This document shows, piece by piece, positions 37,801 through 43,587 of a DNA stretch of 64,000 bases (position 1 is its first letter; the number at the start of each line of letters is the position of its first letter). The notes below the pieces were generated by a model that did no database searches, was not told the origin of the DNA, and was given only the letters and a program-made list of their open reading frames with translations. The position numbers and the translations under genes were made by a program. The stretch is from Rhineura floridana. Lineage: Eukaryota > Chordata > Lepidosauria > Squamata > Rhineuridae. The DNA is taken from the NCBI RefSeq assembly GCF_030035675.1, contig NC_084480.1, forward strand, positions 130,336,738 through 130,400,737, read 5' to 3'.

Positions 37801-40800
37801 TTTCAGAGACAGTGTGCACTTAGGTTAGCACAGCATTTTGCAGGGCCACAAGATTAAAAGGGAACTTGTGTGAACCCTCAATCCTGTGCATTCACTAGAA
37901 TGAGGTAGTTTAGACTATTTCAGTTCACTATTATATAATGTATGCTATGGTTCTGTTTTTATTATTATTATTTATTATTATTATTATTACATTTATAATA
38001 TAATTATAAATTATAATTACATTTATGCCTTTGAAGACTGTTCAGAAACTTAAATTGGTACAAAGAACTGCAGCCAGAGTGCTAACCGGGGCTGGTTACA
38101 GGGACCATACAAGTCCCCTGTTACAACAGCTCCACTGGCTGCCAATTTGTTTCCGGTCACAATTCAAAGTGCTGGTTTTGACCTACAAAGCCCTATACGG
38201 CTCAGGTCCAGACTATTTGACAGATCGTATCTCCCTACATGAACCTGTCTGGGATTTGAGATCTTCAGGTGAGGCCCTTCTTGTGTTCCCCACACCTTCG
38301 CAAGCACATATGACGCGGACACGAGATAGGGCCTTTTCGGTGGCTGCCCCTAGGCTGTGGAACTCCCTTCCGAGTGAGGTGCGATCAGCTCCCTCCTTGC
38401 CATCTTTCCGGCAACAAGTAAAGACTGTTTTATTTCAACGGGCATTTGGGATAGAGAACGACCAGGATTAAGTGTCATAGGTTTGGTGCTTACATTATAT
38501 GATTTTATTATTTTAAATTGTCCGCTGTTTTTAACCTATATTTTATGGTTTTAATTTTTCTTATAGTTTAATTCTTTTTTAATAATATACTCTGTATGTT
38601 TTAATGGTGTTGTTTTTAGTTGTAAGCCGCTCTGAGTCCTATTGGAAAAAGGGCGGGGTAGAAATAAAGTTTATTATTATTATTATATATCCCACTTTTC
38701 CTCTAAGAAACTCAAAGTGGCGTACATGGTTCTTCCCTTCAGGTTTTATCATCACAAGAAGCCTGTGAGGTAGGTTAGGTTGAGAGAAGGTGACTGGCTC
38801 AGTGAATGGTGGTTCGAACCCATCTCCGGGCACTAGGCCAACACTCCAACCGCTGTGCTATACTGGGTCTCATTATGCATTCAGAAATAGGAATGAGGAG
38901 TAGAAATGTAGGCTCTGAGAAAGGTCACAGTCTAATTGATTTGCCCAAACTCGCTCGCTTGCATTTTTTTTATGCCCCTGCTTGTCCCTCATTCAAATGA
39001 GAGCCAGAAGTGGGAGTTGATTGCTTACTTCTACCTTTCCTAGCTCTGTGGCTTAAAGCTATTTTGTGCCCCCTCCAGGTCGTGGAAGAGCCAAAGACAG
39101 CAAGTGCATCCTTGTGACTAGCAAAAACGAACAGGAGGAGAATGAGAGAAATAACATGCTAAAGGAGGAGATGATGAACAAAGCCATTGAGCATGTGCAG
39201 AAGTGGGATGAGAAGACCTTCGCACAAAAGGTGACTCCATTTCTTTTTATCCTTCTCTTTGGCCTATGAAAGGAGTTCTGGAGCTCAGAGGTGAGAGCAG
39301 CACATTCCAGGGCAGACTAGGGTGCTTGTTCCTGATTTTCTGTTGACTCATCCTTGCTTAAATTTGGCTGTCATAAGAACACAGTGAGCGTCCTTATAAC
39401 TAGTCCAAGCATTGGTCCCTCTAGCTGTGTACTGCCCACCCTGACCGGCAGCAGCTCTCCAGGATTTCAGCCCTACCCGGAGATGCTGGAGATAGAACCT
39501 GGAACTCTGCATGCCAAGTAGATGCTCTGCTACTGAGCCAGGGCTGTTCCGGGCCACAATAAGCAGCATCTGCAAGTATTCTAGTTCTCTGAGAAGTCGC
39601 TATCTTTCCCCCCTTATTCTAATCACTCTTTTCCCTTAGATAAGTGAGTTGCAGACAATGCAGAAGAAAATACAAGATTCCAAAAGAAACAAACCTCAAC
39701 CAAAGCTGCAGACCGGCAAACGAAGATTGTTGTGTGGGAAGTGCAAAGCGTACGTCTGCGATACGGAGCACATCCGGGTGATTGAGGTAAATTTACAGTG
39801 GAGCATTCAGATAGTTATGCTGCATACAGTGCGTTTGACCAATTTTGTCATTTACAGTTGAGGGTGGTAATCGTGAATTAGTGTAATTTGTATTTTTCCA
39901 CTCAAAATATGCAAATTCTAGAGCAGACTTTCCTAACCTGCTGCCCACTGTTTGGGACTGTTATACCCCATCAGCCATGGCCAGCGGTCAGGATGGTAAC
40001 TGTAGTTTAGCAACATCCGGGGGACACCATGTTGGCCACCCATTCTAGAGCAATGCAGGTGAAATTTAGTGCACTGAATAAATTATGATTAATGTAATTT
40101 TTCCCTGGATCCCTGAGGACAATCTACTGAGAAAAGCAGGCTTTTTTTTATATAGGGTGGTATCCCATGCTAGTCCTACTCAGAATAGACCCACTGAAGT
40201 TAATAGGTGTGACTAACTTAGGGTCATTAATTTCATTGGGTCTACTCTGAGTAGGACTTAGGTGACTACAACCCATAGATTCCATTTATTGACTAATAGC
40301 TCATCTATATTATCCTGCCGCGTGGTGAGGGAGTTTTAATACCCTGTTGCTTCTGTGGATTTATGATCAGATGGGGAAATGGAGTATGATTCACCATGAG
40401 GGCCAGTTCAGTGACTAGCTTACCAGCTGGTTACAGTCTCATGTGGTGCTTCCCACTTGATAAATGGTTGGTTGCATTTAAACACTGTGGCAGTTCATGA
40501 TGGATTGGATTACTGGGAACAACACTCATATTAAATGTGTATAAAGCCAAGTCACATATTTTCATTTTTTTGTGTGTGTACAAAACATGTATGTTTGAAG
40601 CCTTCAGAATGAACCTTTGCCACAAACAGCTAAGCCAGGAGTGGAATACCACAAGCCCAAGGGCTACATGAGGTCCTCCAGTGCTCTGTACTTGGCCCTC
40701 AGAACTGTCCACAGGCTGCACACCAATAGCCTCCCCGAAGAAATACGCCTGGCGCCGACGCTTCTATCTTTTCGGCGCCAGGTTAAGACCTGGCTATGCT

Positions 40801-41632
40801 CCCAGGCATTTTAAAGCGTTTAATGTTACAATTTTAAATCTCTTTGTTTCAGTTTATTGTGATATTTTGTATTTCTGTACTTTTAATCTTTTGTACACCG
40901 CCCAGAGAGCTATTCGCTATGGGTGGTTTAAAAATGAAATAAAATAAATAAATAAATAAATAAAATAAAATAAGGTGTTTCTGCCTGATTAGAAGATGTC
41001 CTTGAACTCTAATAATGGCCAATGCTTGCCTGGATGGAGGATAGAAAGGGATGTGTGAGTGTGCGTAGAAGCTAGCCTACTGTACAAAGGTAATATTTGC
41101 ATTTGTTGCTGTGCCTACTTTTTGCCTTTTGGCCATGCCCAGGAGGGAATGTGGACTTCCTCAGGCTGAAAAAGGTTCTCTACCCTTGAGCTGAGGCAAA
41201 TTACATAAAAGTACCCAAAACATTTTTTTGCACGCCTATTAAAAGTATTGCCGCTTTTCACAGAAAGTGATTAATATGCATGTGCAAACCTGTGTGGGCA
41301 ACATTGATGTAACTTTACTGTATTTCTTCTAGAAATCCCACCACACTGTTATAGATGAAGGCTTTAGGAAACGGTATATAACAGAGCCTCATAAGCGACC
41401 AGCTCGCTATGACTATTTTGAGAAAAAATGCAAGATGTACTGCAGTGTGGCCACATGCCACCATGACTGGGGAATCACAGTGAAGTACAGGGTATTTGAG
41501 GATCTGCCCATCATCAAAATCAAGAGCTTTTCAGTGGAGGATATTGTCAAGGGGAAGCAGTCTTGTTTCCGGAAATGGAAAGATGTTGATTTTGCAATGA
41601 AAGAATTTGATATTGAAGAAATGTCTGATTGA
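4724..41632 (+). CDS. RIGI: RIG-I (DDX58) RNA helicase sensor, exons 2-18
   Basis: Cytosolic innate sensor of 5'-triphosphate double-stranded RNA; it signals through tandem CARDs to MAVS on mitochondria. Seventeen exons with GT-AG boundaries join in one open frame of about 889 residues. Order: rest of CARD1 and CARD2 (exons 2-4), acidic linker (5), Hel1 with Walker A APTGSGKT and box DECH (6-9), Hel2i insertion (10-12), Hel2 with [11 protein letters not shown] and QVRGRGR (13-16), pincer and zinc-binding C-terminal domain (16-18). Both zinc cysteine pairs (CGKC and CSVATC) are present. Exon 1 (about 36 residues and the start codon) was not found and must lie upstream. With it the length matches the ~925-residue family. 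No stop or frame break was seen, so the gene looks functional. It lies tail to tail with ACO1. Confidence 0.97.
4853..5387. other. RIGI intron 2
   Basis: Holds a decayed piece of MITE family A at about 5250-5330 (cagatgttgctgaactaaaac); otherwise nothing seen. Confidence 0.35.
5388..5566 (+). CDS. RIGI: RIGI exon 3 (CARD1-CARD2 junction)
   Basis: Encodes [14 protein letters not shown] through [15 protein letters not shown], closely matching human residues from GYSGLYEAIESWDF to the start of CARD2. Acceptor ctaaag, donor gtattg; it ends on a codon boundary. Confidence 0.95.
5785..5880. repeat. Palindromic interspersed repeat (acttacttctg family)
   Basis: actgcctgggagtaacccca ... gaacttacttctgcatag. 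Related short copies lie at about 6480-6575, 10400-10480, 12850-12930, 17905-17990, 40150-40275 and 48395-48440. Class unknown; the unit is partly self-complementary (gagtaa...ttactt). Confidence 0.5.
6176..6345 (-). pseudogene. PEMT-like pseudogene fragment
   Basis: Read on the minus strand, this stretch gives [18 protein letters not shown], then [18 protein letters not shown], a stop codon, and LGW. This resembles the C-terminal third of phosphatidylethanolamine N-methyltransferase (human ALGFAGTFLGDYFGILKE ... [20 protein letters not shown]). The stop replaces the Asn-Tyr region (cta on the plus strand at 6188-6190). Similarity fades on both sides, so only about 50 codons are recognisable. 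It sits antisense in RIG-I intron 3. An inserted processed copy or a degraded duplicate is the likely origin; no poly(A) tract or target duplication could be fixed. Confidence 0.62.
6637..6984. mobile_element. hAT-type nonautonomous element with perfect 8-base target duplication
   Basis: Inverted ends ctggagtggagaac and cccccactcctg enclose 348 bases with no transposase. Both flanks read ctgtagag (6629-6636 and 6985-6992). Confidence 0.72.
7065..7215 (+). CDS. RIGI: RIGI exon 4 (CARD2)
   Basis: Encodes CARD2 with [20 protein letters not shown]. Human CARD2 reads [20 protein letters not shown] here. Thr170 is kept, but the TRIM25 ubiquitin-acceptor Lys172 is Gln and Lys181 is not Lys. Acceptor cttgcag, donor gtgctg; it ends one base into a codon. 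Confidence 0.95.
7216..7504. other. RIGI intron 4
   Basis: Short intron, no repeat family or other feature recognised. Confidence 0.4.
7505..7630 (+). CDS. RIGI: RIGI exon 5 (CARD-helicase linker)
   Basis: Encodes a poorly conserved acidic, Ser-rich linker ([16 protein letters not shown] ... SASPCSPSP). The assignment rests on position, phase (joins as Gly-Ser-Lys upstream and Gly-Ala-Ser downstream) and strong splice sites (gttcag / gtaaga). Confidence 0.88.
7631..7922. other. Start of RIGI intron 5
   Basis: No feature recognised before the LTR-type fossil. Confidence 0.35.
7923..8985 (+). mobile_element. LTR-type fossil (LTR plus leader), copy 1
   Basis: Repeat starting tgatgttcctg with a TATA-like box (ggtataaatgagag), a poly(A)-signal-like caataaatatt, and a leader beginning near tggtggcagcgg. 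It aligns with 59810-60620 and, inverted and more diverged, 36050-36745. No coding part remains; it is a broken, fairly old fragment of an LTR element of unknown family. A hAT element sits inside it. Confidence 0.5.
8561..8818 (-). mobile_element. hAT-Charlie-like MITE (family B), copy 1
   Basis: Ends cagtaattctcaaac and gtttgagaaccactg, flanked on both sides by gtctagag. Inserted into the LTR fossil. Same family as 25532-25746, opposite orientation, with shared interior (tgtaaaacatataaa, ggtgcactt). Confidence 0.8.
9120..9347 (+). mobile_element. LINE 3' end (L2-like)
   Basis: Ends gtggccctgagtggcatgt ... gagatatgaatcc ... aaataaataaaatg, an L2-type 3' terminus. Confidence 0.5.
9404..9511 (+). 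CDS. RIGI: RIGI exon 6 (Q-motif and start of Walker A)
   Basis: Encodes [19 protein letters not shown] and ICAPTG, the start of helicase domain 1. The intron splits the Walker A glycine codon, which is completed in exon 7 (SGKT). Acceptor ttctag, donor gtaaga. Confidence 0.95.
9705..9865 (-). repeat. Decayed L2-like tail and (AAAAT)n tract
   Basis: tttattgagcagaattggtatacc is the reverse of an L2 3' end; it is followed by a simple repeat of aaaat near 9840-9862. Confidence 0.45.
10134..10287 (+). CDS. RIGI: RIGI exon 7 (Walker A end, motif Ia)
   Basis: Encodes [16 protein letters not shown] and [17 protein letters not shown]. Human has Cys268 where this protein has Ser (APTGSGKT). The reading frame runs on past the donor gtatga, but the exon end is fixed by exon 8, which completes an Asn codon and continues YTVAGL. 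Confidence 0.94.
10480..10884. other. Unassigned intron 7 stretch
   Basis: No feature recognised. Confidence 0.3.
10885..11352 (+). mobile_element. BovB LINE, 3' end
   Basis: Encodes [14 protein letters not shown], then [37 protein letters not shown] and [13 protein letters not shown] in shifted frames. It ends in the BovB 3' tail ggatcgccgtaagtcgtaat ... acaacaacaa. At least one stop and one frameshift interrupt the coding part. Confidence 0.88.
11353..12243. other. Unassigned intron 7 stretch with a loose inverted repeat
   Basis: catgcacctggcctcccagc (from 11935) and catgggaggccaggtgcatg (12079-12098) are inverted copies about 140 bases apart, perhaps MITE ends. Otherwise nothing seen. 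Confidence 0.35.
12244..12565 (+). mobile_element. hAT-type element (family C), copy 1
   Basis: Ends cagaggttcccaagctgtg and aagtttgggaactactg. The interior is A/T-rich with no transposase. Target duplication unclear. Further copies at 16998 and 32795. Confidence 0.65.
12566..13609. other. Unassigned intron 7 stretch
   Basis: Contains caggtccttgccctgaggagc (about 12772-12795), shared loosely with 56415-56435 and probably an old LINE remnant. Nothing else assigned. Confidence 0.3.
13610..14937 (+). mobile_element. L2 LINE, reverse transcriptase and 3' end
   Basis: Encodes [45 protein letters not shown], then [19 protein letters not shown] and HWLPICY. The tail is gccgccctgggctcctgccg ... gggtataaatcaaataataa. 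Stops and frameshifts break it into at least four pieces. 5'-truncated. Confidence 0.88.
14938..15711. other. Unassigned intron 7 stretch
   Basis: Holds a short (TG)n run at 15290-15304 and a local duplication around 15453 and 15484 (gcatctgattgg twice). No repeat family assigned. Confidence 0.35.
15712..16139 (-). mobile_element. hAT element (family D) with BED zinc-finger remnant
   Basis: Inverted ends cagggctgtggagtc / gactccaactccacagccctg; flanks ggtggaac on both sides (15704-15711, 16140-16147). The minus strand of the interior encodes [34 protein letters not shown] and ASNLKRHL, resembling the N-terminal BED finger of hAT transposases. No catalytic domain is present, so it is nonautonomous. 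Confidence 0.78.
16148..16622. other. End of RIGI intron 7
   Basis: No repeat family recognised. G-rich runs near 16291 and 16440. Confidence 0.3.
16623..16875 (+). CDS. RIGI: RIGI exon 8 (motif Ib, DECH box)
   Basis: Encodes MTPQILVN and MIFDECHNT, the Mg-ATP-binding DECH box of the RIG-I-like family. Acceptor ttccag, donor gtaaga; it ends on a codon boundary at PPLPQ. Confidence 0.96.
16998..17126 (+). mobile_element. hAT-type element (family C), partial copy 2
   Basis: cagggattcccaaactgtg and ggcatgtctgtggatttgtg match copy 1. It is cut off where a Tigger-like end begins at about 17127. Confidence 0.6.
17127..17240. mobile_element. Tigger-like (Tc1/mariner) end, truncated
   Basis: Starts tacagtgaaagctcattataacacgg, the layout of pogo/Tigger ends (TA then CAGT...). 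The other end was not found. Confidence 0.4.
17386..17548 (+). CDS. RIGI: RIGI exon 9 (motif III)
   Basis: Encodes [18 protein letters not shown] through EEVVYKPQK, with the TAS motif III that couples ATP hydrolysis to RNA binding. Acceptor gctcag, donor gtaagt; it ends one base into the next Phe codon. Confidence 0.96.
17995..18240 (+). repeat. tRNA-headed SINE with L2-like tail
   Basis: Diverged copy: gtggtaaagtggttagagtg, agttcagatccc, tgggtgacc, ggttgttatgag, cttgagctcctcagagg, gagatataaatg. Confidence 0.7.
18241..18785. other. Unassigned RIGI intron 9 stretch
   Basis: No feature recognised. Confidence 0.3.
18786..18887 (+). CDS. RIGI: RIGI exon 10 (start of Hel2i)
   Basis: Encodes [20 protein letters not shown], matching the human stretch ending RDTESLAKR at the start of the helicase insertion domain. 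Acceptor gctgcag, donor gtaagg. Confidence 0.92.
19415..19590 (+). repeat. tRNA-derived SINE, gcatgcag family
   Basis: gctgcaactcagtgatagagc, gcatgcaggttgaatcccc, ctgccagtcagtgtagg, ggcagctacctatg. Other copies near 39.4, 43.6, 48.8 and 59.4 kb. Confidence 0.68.
19717..20478. mobile_element. hAT-like element (family E), copy 1, host of a second hAT
   Basis: gtgggtgagaaatttggttc ... gaaattactatccactcac. The interior repeats a degenerate unit around caaaaatgc. It is split by the family D element at 19912. An inverted relative lies at 57156-57537. Confidence 0.5.
19912..20243. mobile_element. hAT element (family D), copy 2, with L2 tail inside
   Basis: Ends cagggctgtggagtcgg and ccacagccctg; perfect 8-base duplication gtgaaaat (19904-19911, 20244-20251). 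An inverted L2 3' end (about 20007-20135, atatcccgcccttcctcc) replaces most of the interior. Confidence 0.78.
20479..21085. other. End of RIGI intron 10
   Basis: No repeat family or other feature recognised. Confidence 0.3.
21086..21243 (+). CDS. RIGI: RIGI exon 11 (Hel2i)
   Basis: Encodes [17 protein letters not shown] and [15 protein letters not shown], near-identical to human Hel2i. Acceptor caacag, donor gtgagt; it ends on a codon boundary. Confidence 0.96.
21540..21705 (+). mobile_element. Short MITE (family F), copy 1
   Basis: gggaactgtagctctgtgag, acaaactacagttcccggg, gtttaaagtggtatggtact. The same unit lies inverted at 53215-53395. Ends not fixed. Confidence 0.5.
21706..21852 (+). 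repeat. Interspersed repeat (family G), copy 1
   Basis: ctctggccctgctcaccact, ggcatgtggccc, gaaaaaagttacccatctctg. Related copies at about 41075-41190 and 49780-49922. Confidence 0.45.
21911..22046 (+). CDS. RIGI: RIGI exon 12 (Hel2i end)
   Basis: Encodes [18 protein letters not shown] through [15 protein letters not shown]. The following intron (22047-31339, 9.3 kb) is the largest seen in the window and carries the nested LINE/DIRS stack. Confidence 0.96.
22047..23394. other. First part of RIGI intron 12
   Basis: Holds a pyrimidine/purine hairpin at about 22458-22540 (cctccctccttcctcctc ... ggaggaggagaggaag) and decayed LINE-tail-like DNA near 22280 and 22610. No exon seen. Confidence 0.4.
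23395..23490 (+). repeat. SINE 3' fragment (L2-like tail)
   Basis: aaggttgctgagaggataaa ... gaggtcttagggtgaagg ... gaatacaaat matches the tail half of the SINE at 3585. Confidence 0.5.
23560..23754 (+). mobile_element. LINE reverse transcriptase, left part, split by DIRS
   Basis: Encodes [19 protein letters not shown] and, after a frameshift, [20 protein letters not shown], a LINE reverse transcriptase motif. The sequence stops at the DIRS end and resumes at about 29913 ([13 protein letters not shown]). The clade is uncertain; R4/Dong-like is possible. Confidence 0.72.
23775..23882 (+). repeat. DIRS left inverted terminal repeat
   Basis: tgatatcaggtgggtagc ... gtctgttcctgcctcag; nearly the exact reverse complement of 29754-29861, with only a few mismatches by eye. 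Confidence 0.85.
25532..25746 (+). mobile_element. hAT-Charlie-like MITE (family B), copy 2
   Basis: Ends cagtggttctcaaac and gtttgagaatcactg; flanks gtctagag on both sides (25524-25531, 25747-25754). Inserted inside the DIRS gag-like region, so it is younger than the DIRS copy. Confidence 0.85.
29529..29640. repeat. DIRS internal complementary region
   Basis: cctgatatcatcttttacatg ... then gaaatcggtcttctctg ... gatatcagg: the complements of the element's left and right extremities, fused head to head. This is the hallmark of DIRS elements, thought to template the ends through a circular intermediate. Confidence 0.82.
29754..29861 (-). repeat. DIRS right inverted terminal repeat
   Basis: ctgaggcaggaacagacac ... 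gctacccacctgatatca; partner of the left repeat. Confidence 0.85.
29913..31235 (+). mobile_element. LINE reverse transcriptase, right part, and 3' end
   Basis: Resumes the split [38 protein letters not shown], then thumb and C-terminal pieces with a Cys-His motif ([20 protein letters not shown]). It ends near gcctgcaataaactgatgac. Several stops and frameshifts break it. Confidence 0.75.
31340..31488 (+). CDS. RIGI: RIGI exon 13 (Hel2, motif IV)
   Basis: Encodes [17 protein letters not shown] and [10 protein letters not shown]. The donor gtaaga follows gct, giving Val-Ala where human has Val-Asp before ALKNW. Acceptor ctctcag. Confidence 0.95.
31489..32535. other. RIGI intron 13
   Basis: A/T-rich LINE-tail-like DNA at 31560-31690. 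Loose inverted-repeat DNA at 31740-32120 (cacactagtttaatgtgac; catcacactaaactatgg) may be a MITE. No exon seen. Confidence 0.35.
32536..32626 (+). CDS. RIGI: RIGI exon 14 (Hel2)
   Basis: Encodes [17 protein letters not shown] and [13 protein letters not shown]. Acceptor tttgcag. The donor region is tandemly duplicated (see 32620-32660); the first copy gives the conserved protein. Confidence 0.95.
32620..32660 (+). repeat. Tandem duplication of the exon 14 splice donor
   Basis: The sequence aaaacaggtgaggga occurs twice, 21 bases apart, so two equally good donors (cag|gtgagg) follow exon 14. Using the second would add 21 bases and read an in-frame TAG (Gly-Glu-Gly-Val-stop), so the second donor should make a non-productive transcript. 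Confidence 0.85.
32868..33925 (-). mobile_element. CR1 LINE, 3' part, older subfamily
   Basis: Minus strand encodes VTSGVPQGS and [12 protein letters not shown], then [39 protein letters not shown]. The 3' end is ttggaaggggcctataaggcc and gaatcatagaatag on the plus strand. Frameshifts interrupt it. Confidence 0.88.
33935..34115 (+). mobile_element. L2-like LINE 3' end
   Basis: tacgccgcctagagtggccg ... ggccagataggcggcctaaaaataaa, then a TTATTA-rich tail. Confidence 0.6.
34330..34809. other. Unassigned RIGI intron 14 stretch
   Basis: No feature recognised. Confidence 0.3.
34810..35040 (+). repeat. tRNA-headed SINE with L2-like tail
   Basis: gagccagtgtggttagcctg, ggattcaaatccccactcag, gggttgttgtgac, cttgagctccttggag, gggatacaaatgc. 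Confidence 0.75.
35230..35400 (+). CDS. RIGI: RIGI exon 15 (motifs V and VI start)
   Basis: Encodes [18 protein letters not shown] (motif V) and the first part of motif VI (IQVRG; human IQTRG). Acceptor ttcttag, donor gtaggt. Confidence 0.97.
35401..36049. other. Start of RIGI intron 15, locally CpG-rich
   Basis: CpG dinucleotides are frequent at 35625-35760, without exon or promoter signals. It includes the palindrome at 35921. No family assigned. Confidence 0.35.
35921..35976. repeat. 56-base near-perfect palindrome
   Basis: cacaggatggaatcctt and aaggattccatcctgtg flank the perfect core cttaccagctggtaag. 25 of 28 pairs match with no loop. Confidence 0.85.
36050..36745 (-). mobile_element. 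LTR-type fossil (LTR plus leader), copy 2
   Basis: On the minus strand it starts tgatgcccctg and carries gtaaatatggtaag, ggtatatatgtgag and aataaattcctttggc, then a leader with accaaagctgg and acccagggctgtag. It aligns with the other two copies but is more diverged. No coding part; broken and old. Confidence 0.42.
36746..37024. other. Unassigned RIGI intron 15 stretch
   Basis: No feature recognised. Confidence 0.3.
37025..37132. mobile_element. Short MITE (family A)
   Basis: ccagatggtgctggacttc, gctgatgggagctggagttc; ends decayed. Confidence 0.5.
37133..38016. other. Unassigned RIGI intron 15 stretch
   Basis: A/T-rich; (ATT)n tract at about 37958-37995. Nothing else seen. Confidence 0.35.
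38017..38680 (+). mobile_element. L2 LINE, 3' end with intact C-terminal frame
   Basis: Encodes [58 protein letters not shown] in one open frame of 148 codons. The tail is gtaagccgctctgagtcc ... gggcggggtagaaataaag. Different subfamily from 13610. Confidence 0.88.
38683..38872 (-). repeat. tRNA-headed SINE with L2-like tail, inverted
   Basis: tatcccacttttcctc, cctgtgaggtaggttaggtt, ggttcgaacccatctccgg, tgtgctatactgg: the reverse of the SINE at 3585. Confidence 0.68.
39079..39230 (+). CDS. RIGI: RIGI exon 16 (motif VI end, pincer)
   Basis: Encodes [14 protein letters not shown] and the charged pincer helix ([17 protein letters not shown]). Acceptor ctccag, donor gtgact; it ends on a codon boundary. 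Confidence 0.95.
39385..39550 (-). repeat. tRNA-derived SINE, gcatgcag family, inverted
   Basis: ggcagcagctctccaggattt, tctgcatgccaagtagatgc, tgctactgagccagggc. Confidence 0.6.
39640..39786 (+). CDS. RIGI: RIGI exon 17 (C-terminal domain, first zinc pair)
   Basis: Encodes the Lys-rich hinge and [20 protein letters not shown]. The CGKC pair corresponds to human Cys810 and Cys813. Acceptor cccttag, donor gtaaat. Confidence 0.95.
39922..40052. mobile_element. Short hAT-type MITE (family A)
   Basis: gcagactttcctaacctg, taccccatcagccatggcc, ctgtagtttagcaacatccg, gttggccaccc. Decayed ends. Confidence 0.5.
40612..40975 (+). mobile_element. L2 LINE 3' end
   Basis: cttttcggcgccaggttaag, gtacaccgcccagagagcta, gggtggtttaaaaatgaaat, then an (AAAT)n tail. 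Confidence 0.72.
41333..41632 (+). CDS. RIGI: RIGI exon 18 (C-terminal domain, stop)
   Basis: Encodes the 5'-triphosphate pocket: His of SHHTV (human His830), His of EPHKRP (human His847), FEKKCK (human Lys858 and Lys861), TVKYR (human Lys888), and the second zinc pair CSVATC (human Cys864 and Cys869). It ends FDIEEMSD then TGA at 41630-41632. Confidence 0.97.
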   Translation, partial: KSHHTVIDEGFRKRYITEPHKRPARYDYFEKKCKMYCSVATCHHDWGITVKYRVFEDLPIIKIKSFSVEDIVKGKQSCFRKWKDVDFAMKEFDIEEMSD

Positions 41633-42767
41633 GATGCAAAACTGGCCAACGTACTTGTTTGACTTTTGTCCTGAATGAACAAAGGCATCCTGGTATTTTC
41701 TTGTAAGTGCTGCATTATATAGAGGAAGGTTAAAACTGAGTATATTTTGATATTAATGACATTAAATTCTGTATTTCAGTTATTGCAATTTCTGTTTGTT
41801 TGTTTTGACATATGCTGGACTTTTAGTACTCTTAGGAGTTCATTAGTTGGCATTGCTTGCTCAGACACCCTTCTGCAAAACCATTTTTTAAAATACCCCA
41901 CAACTTGGTAGGTTGATTTGAACCTCATGGTACTTGACACACATAAAAATTAGTGTAAAGTTATTGAAACAGACTATAGCAGTGGTTCTTAACCTCTTTG
42001 GGGTCATGTGCCCCTTTGAGAATCCAAGCTATGGACCTCCTGCCCATAAAAATGCACATAAGCACAATTTAGCAAGTAGCAGGAAGGAAACTGAAGAAAA
42101 TTTCCTTTTTTAAGACTCCCTGGACTATCGCTCTCCCCTATACACATGTCTGCAATTGTGGTGTACGGCTCCCTTTGTGTGATTTGGCAACATTAAATGT
42201 TTACTTGAATCTTGACGGTTTCTGGCTGTTCCTGAGAGGCTGGCATGAAGATAATTTTGTGGTTATATCTGGATTTTGTTCTTCCAATAATTACAGGATG
42301 GCTTAAATGAGGCTATACCCTTTGTTCTTGTAACTAGTCCGTAAAGTGGGTTAGATTAGAAGAATATTTTTGCCCAAAGTTGTTTACTAACATTCAAAAA
42401 CTGAACAAGGATTTCTGTCTCCATGTTCCAAATTCAATACTTAAGCTATTGTGCCACAAGATGTGTTTTATTAAGTCTTTCAGATAAGAGAAATACTAAA
42501 TAAAAACCAAATTAAAACAACGTTAAACCTATTAAACTGTGGGCACAATTATTGCTCTAGGAATTATCAGCTTCTTGTGAATATGTTCCCTTTCTAGCAG
42601 AGATAATATGAGTTTTATTCAATATGTTATTCACCAAAACCGTAATTCACTGTTTGTCAAGGTCTTCTCTTTGAATGTAGATTGACAGAATACAAACATA
42701 TTGATAGATGTCATGACAGGAAGTCTCAATCTGAAATAGTACTATTTTGTGACAGGAGAATAATCTA
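41633..42767. other. RIGI-ACO1 intergenic region, left part
   Basis: RIGI 3' UTR, then a hAT-like fragment at about 41985-42110 (cagtggttcttaacctctttgg, ccctttgagaatcc) that resembles old amniote MER-type hAT copies. The rest is unassigned. Confidence 0.4.
41761..41766 (+). promoter_or_regulatory. RIGI candidate poly(A) signal
   Basis: ATTAAA lies 128 bases after the stop, followed within about 30 bases by a TG-rich stretch (tctgtttgtttgttttg). This is the first good candidate downstream; a longer 3' UTR cannot be excluded. Confidence 0.55.
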
Positions 42768-43350
42768 CATAAGAACATAAGAAGAGCCTGCTGGATCAGG
42801 CCAGTGGCCCATCTAGTCCAGCATCCTGTTCTCACAGTGGCCAACCAGGTGCCTGGGGGAAGCCCGCAAGCAGGACCCGAGTGCAAGAACACTCTCCCCT
42901 CCTGAGGCTTCCGGCAACTGGTTTTCAGAAGCATGCTGCCTCTGACTAGGGTGGCACAGCACAGCCATCACGGCTAGTAGCCATTGATAGCCCTGTCCTC
43001 CATGAATTGGTCTAATCTTCTTTTAAAGCCATCCAAGCTGGTGGCCATTACTGCATCTTGTGGGAGCAAATTCCATAGTTTAACTATGCGCTGAGTAAAG
43101 AAGTACTTCCTTTTGTCTGTCCTGAATCTTCCAACATTCAGCTTCTTTGAATGTCCACGAGTTCTAGTATTATGAGAGAGGGAGAAGAACTTTTCTCTAT
43201 CCACTTTCTCAATGCCATGCATAATTTTATACACTTCTATCATGTCTCCTCTGACCCGTCTTTTCTCTAAACTAAAAAGCCCCAAATGCTGCAACCTTTC
43301 CTCATAAGGGAGTCGCTCCATCCCCTTGATCATTCTGGCTGCCCTCTTCA
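42768..43350 (-). mobile_element. CR1 LINE, 3' part, very young copy
   Basis: Same 3' region and C-terminal frame as 2620-3531, with about four differences over roughly 580 bases by eye. The frame from RAARMIKGMERL to DQFMEDRAINGY is open. It lies in the gap between the two genes. Confidence 0.92.
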
Positions 43351-43587
43351 GATTGAGCTGAATTTTATAATGGACAATAACATTTGTTTGGATTAATGGC
43401 CCCCACTTGTTTAATCTGTAACAACCTCTGACAGTCTCATCTTGCTTAGACCCTGCTCTAATCATAGCTGCAACATGACCCCATCAGCACCCTTGATGGG
43501 GTGTGCTTTTTAGTCCCTGGAACTGTTACCATTAATTATATATTGTCATTACAATCCCTACCTCATGTACCCTTTTCTGAACATTCA

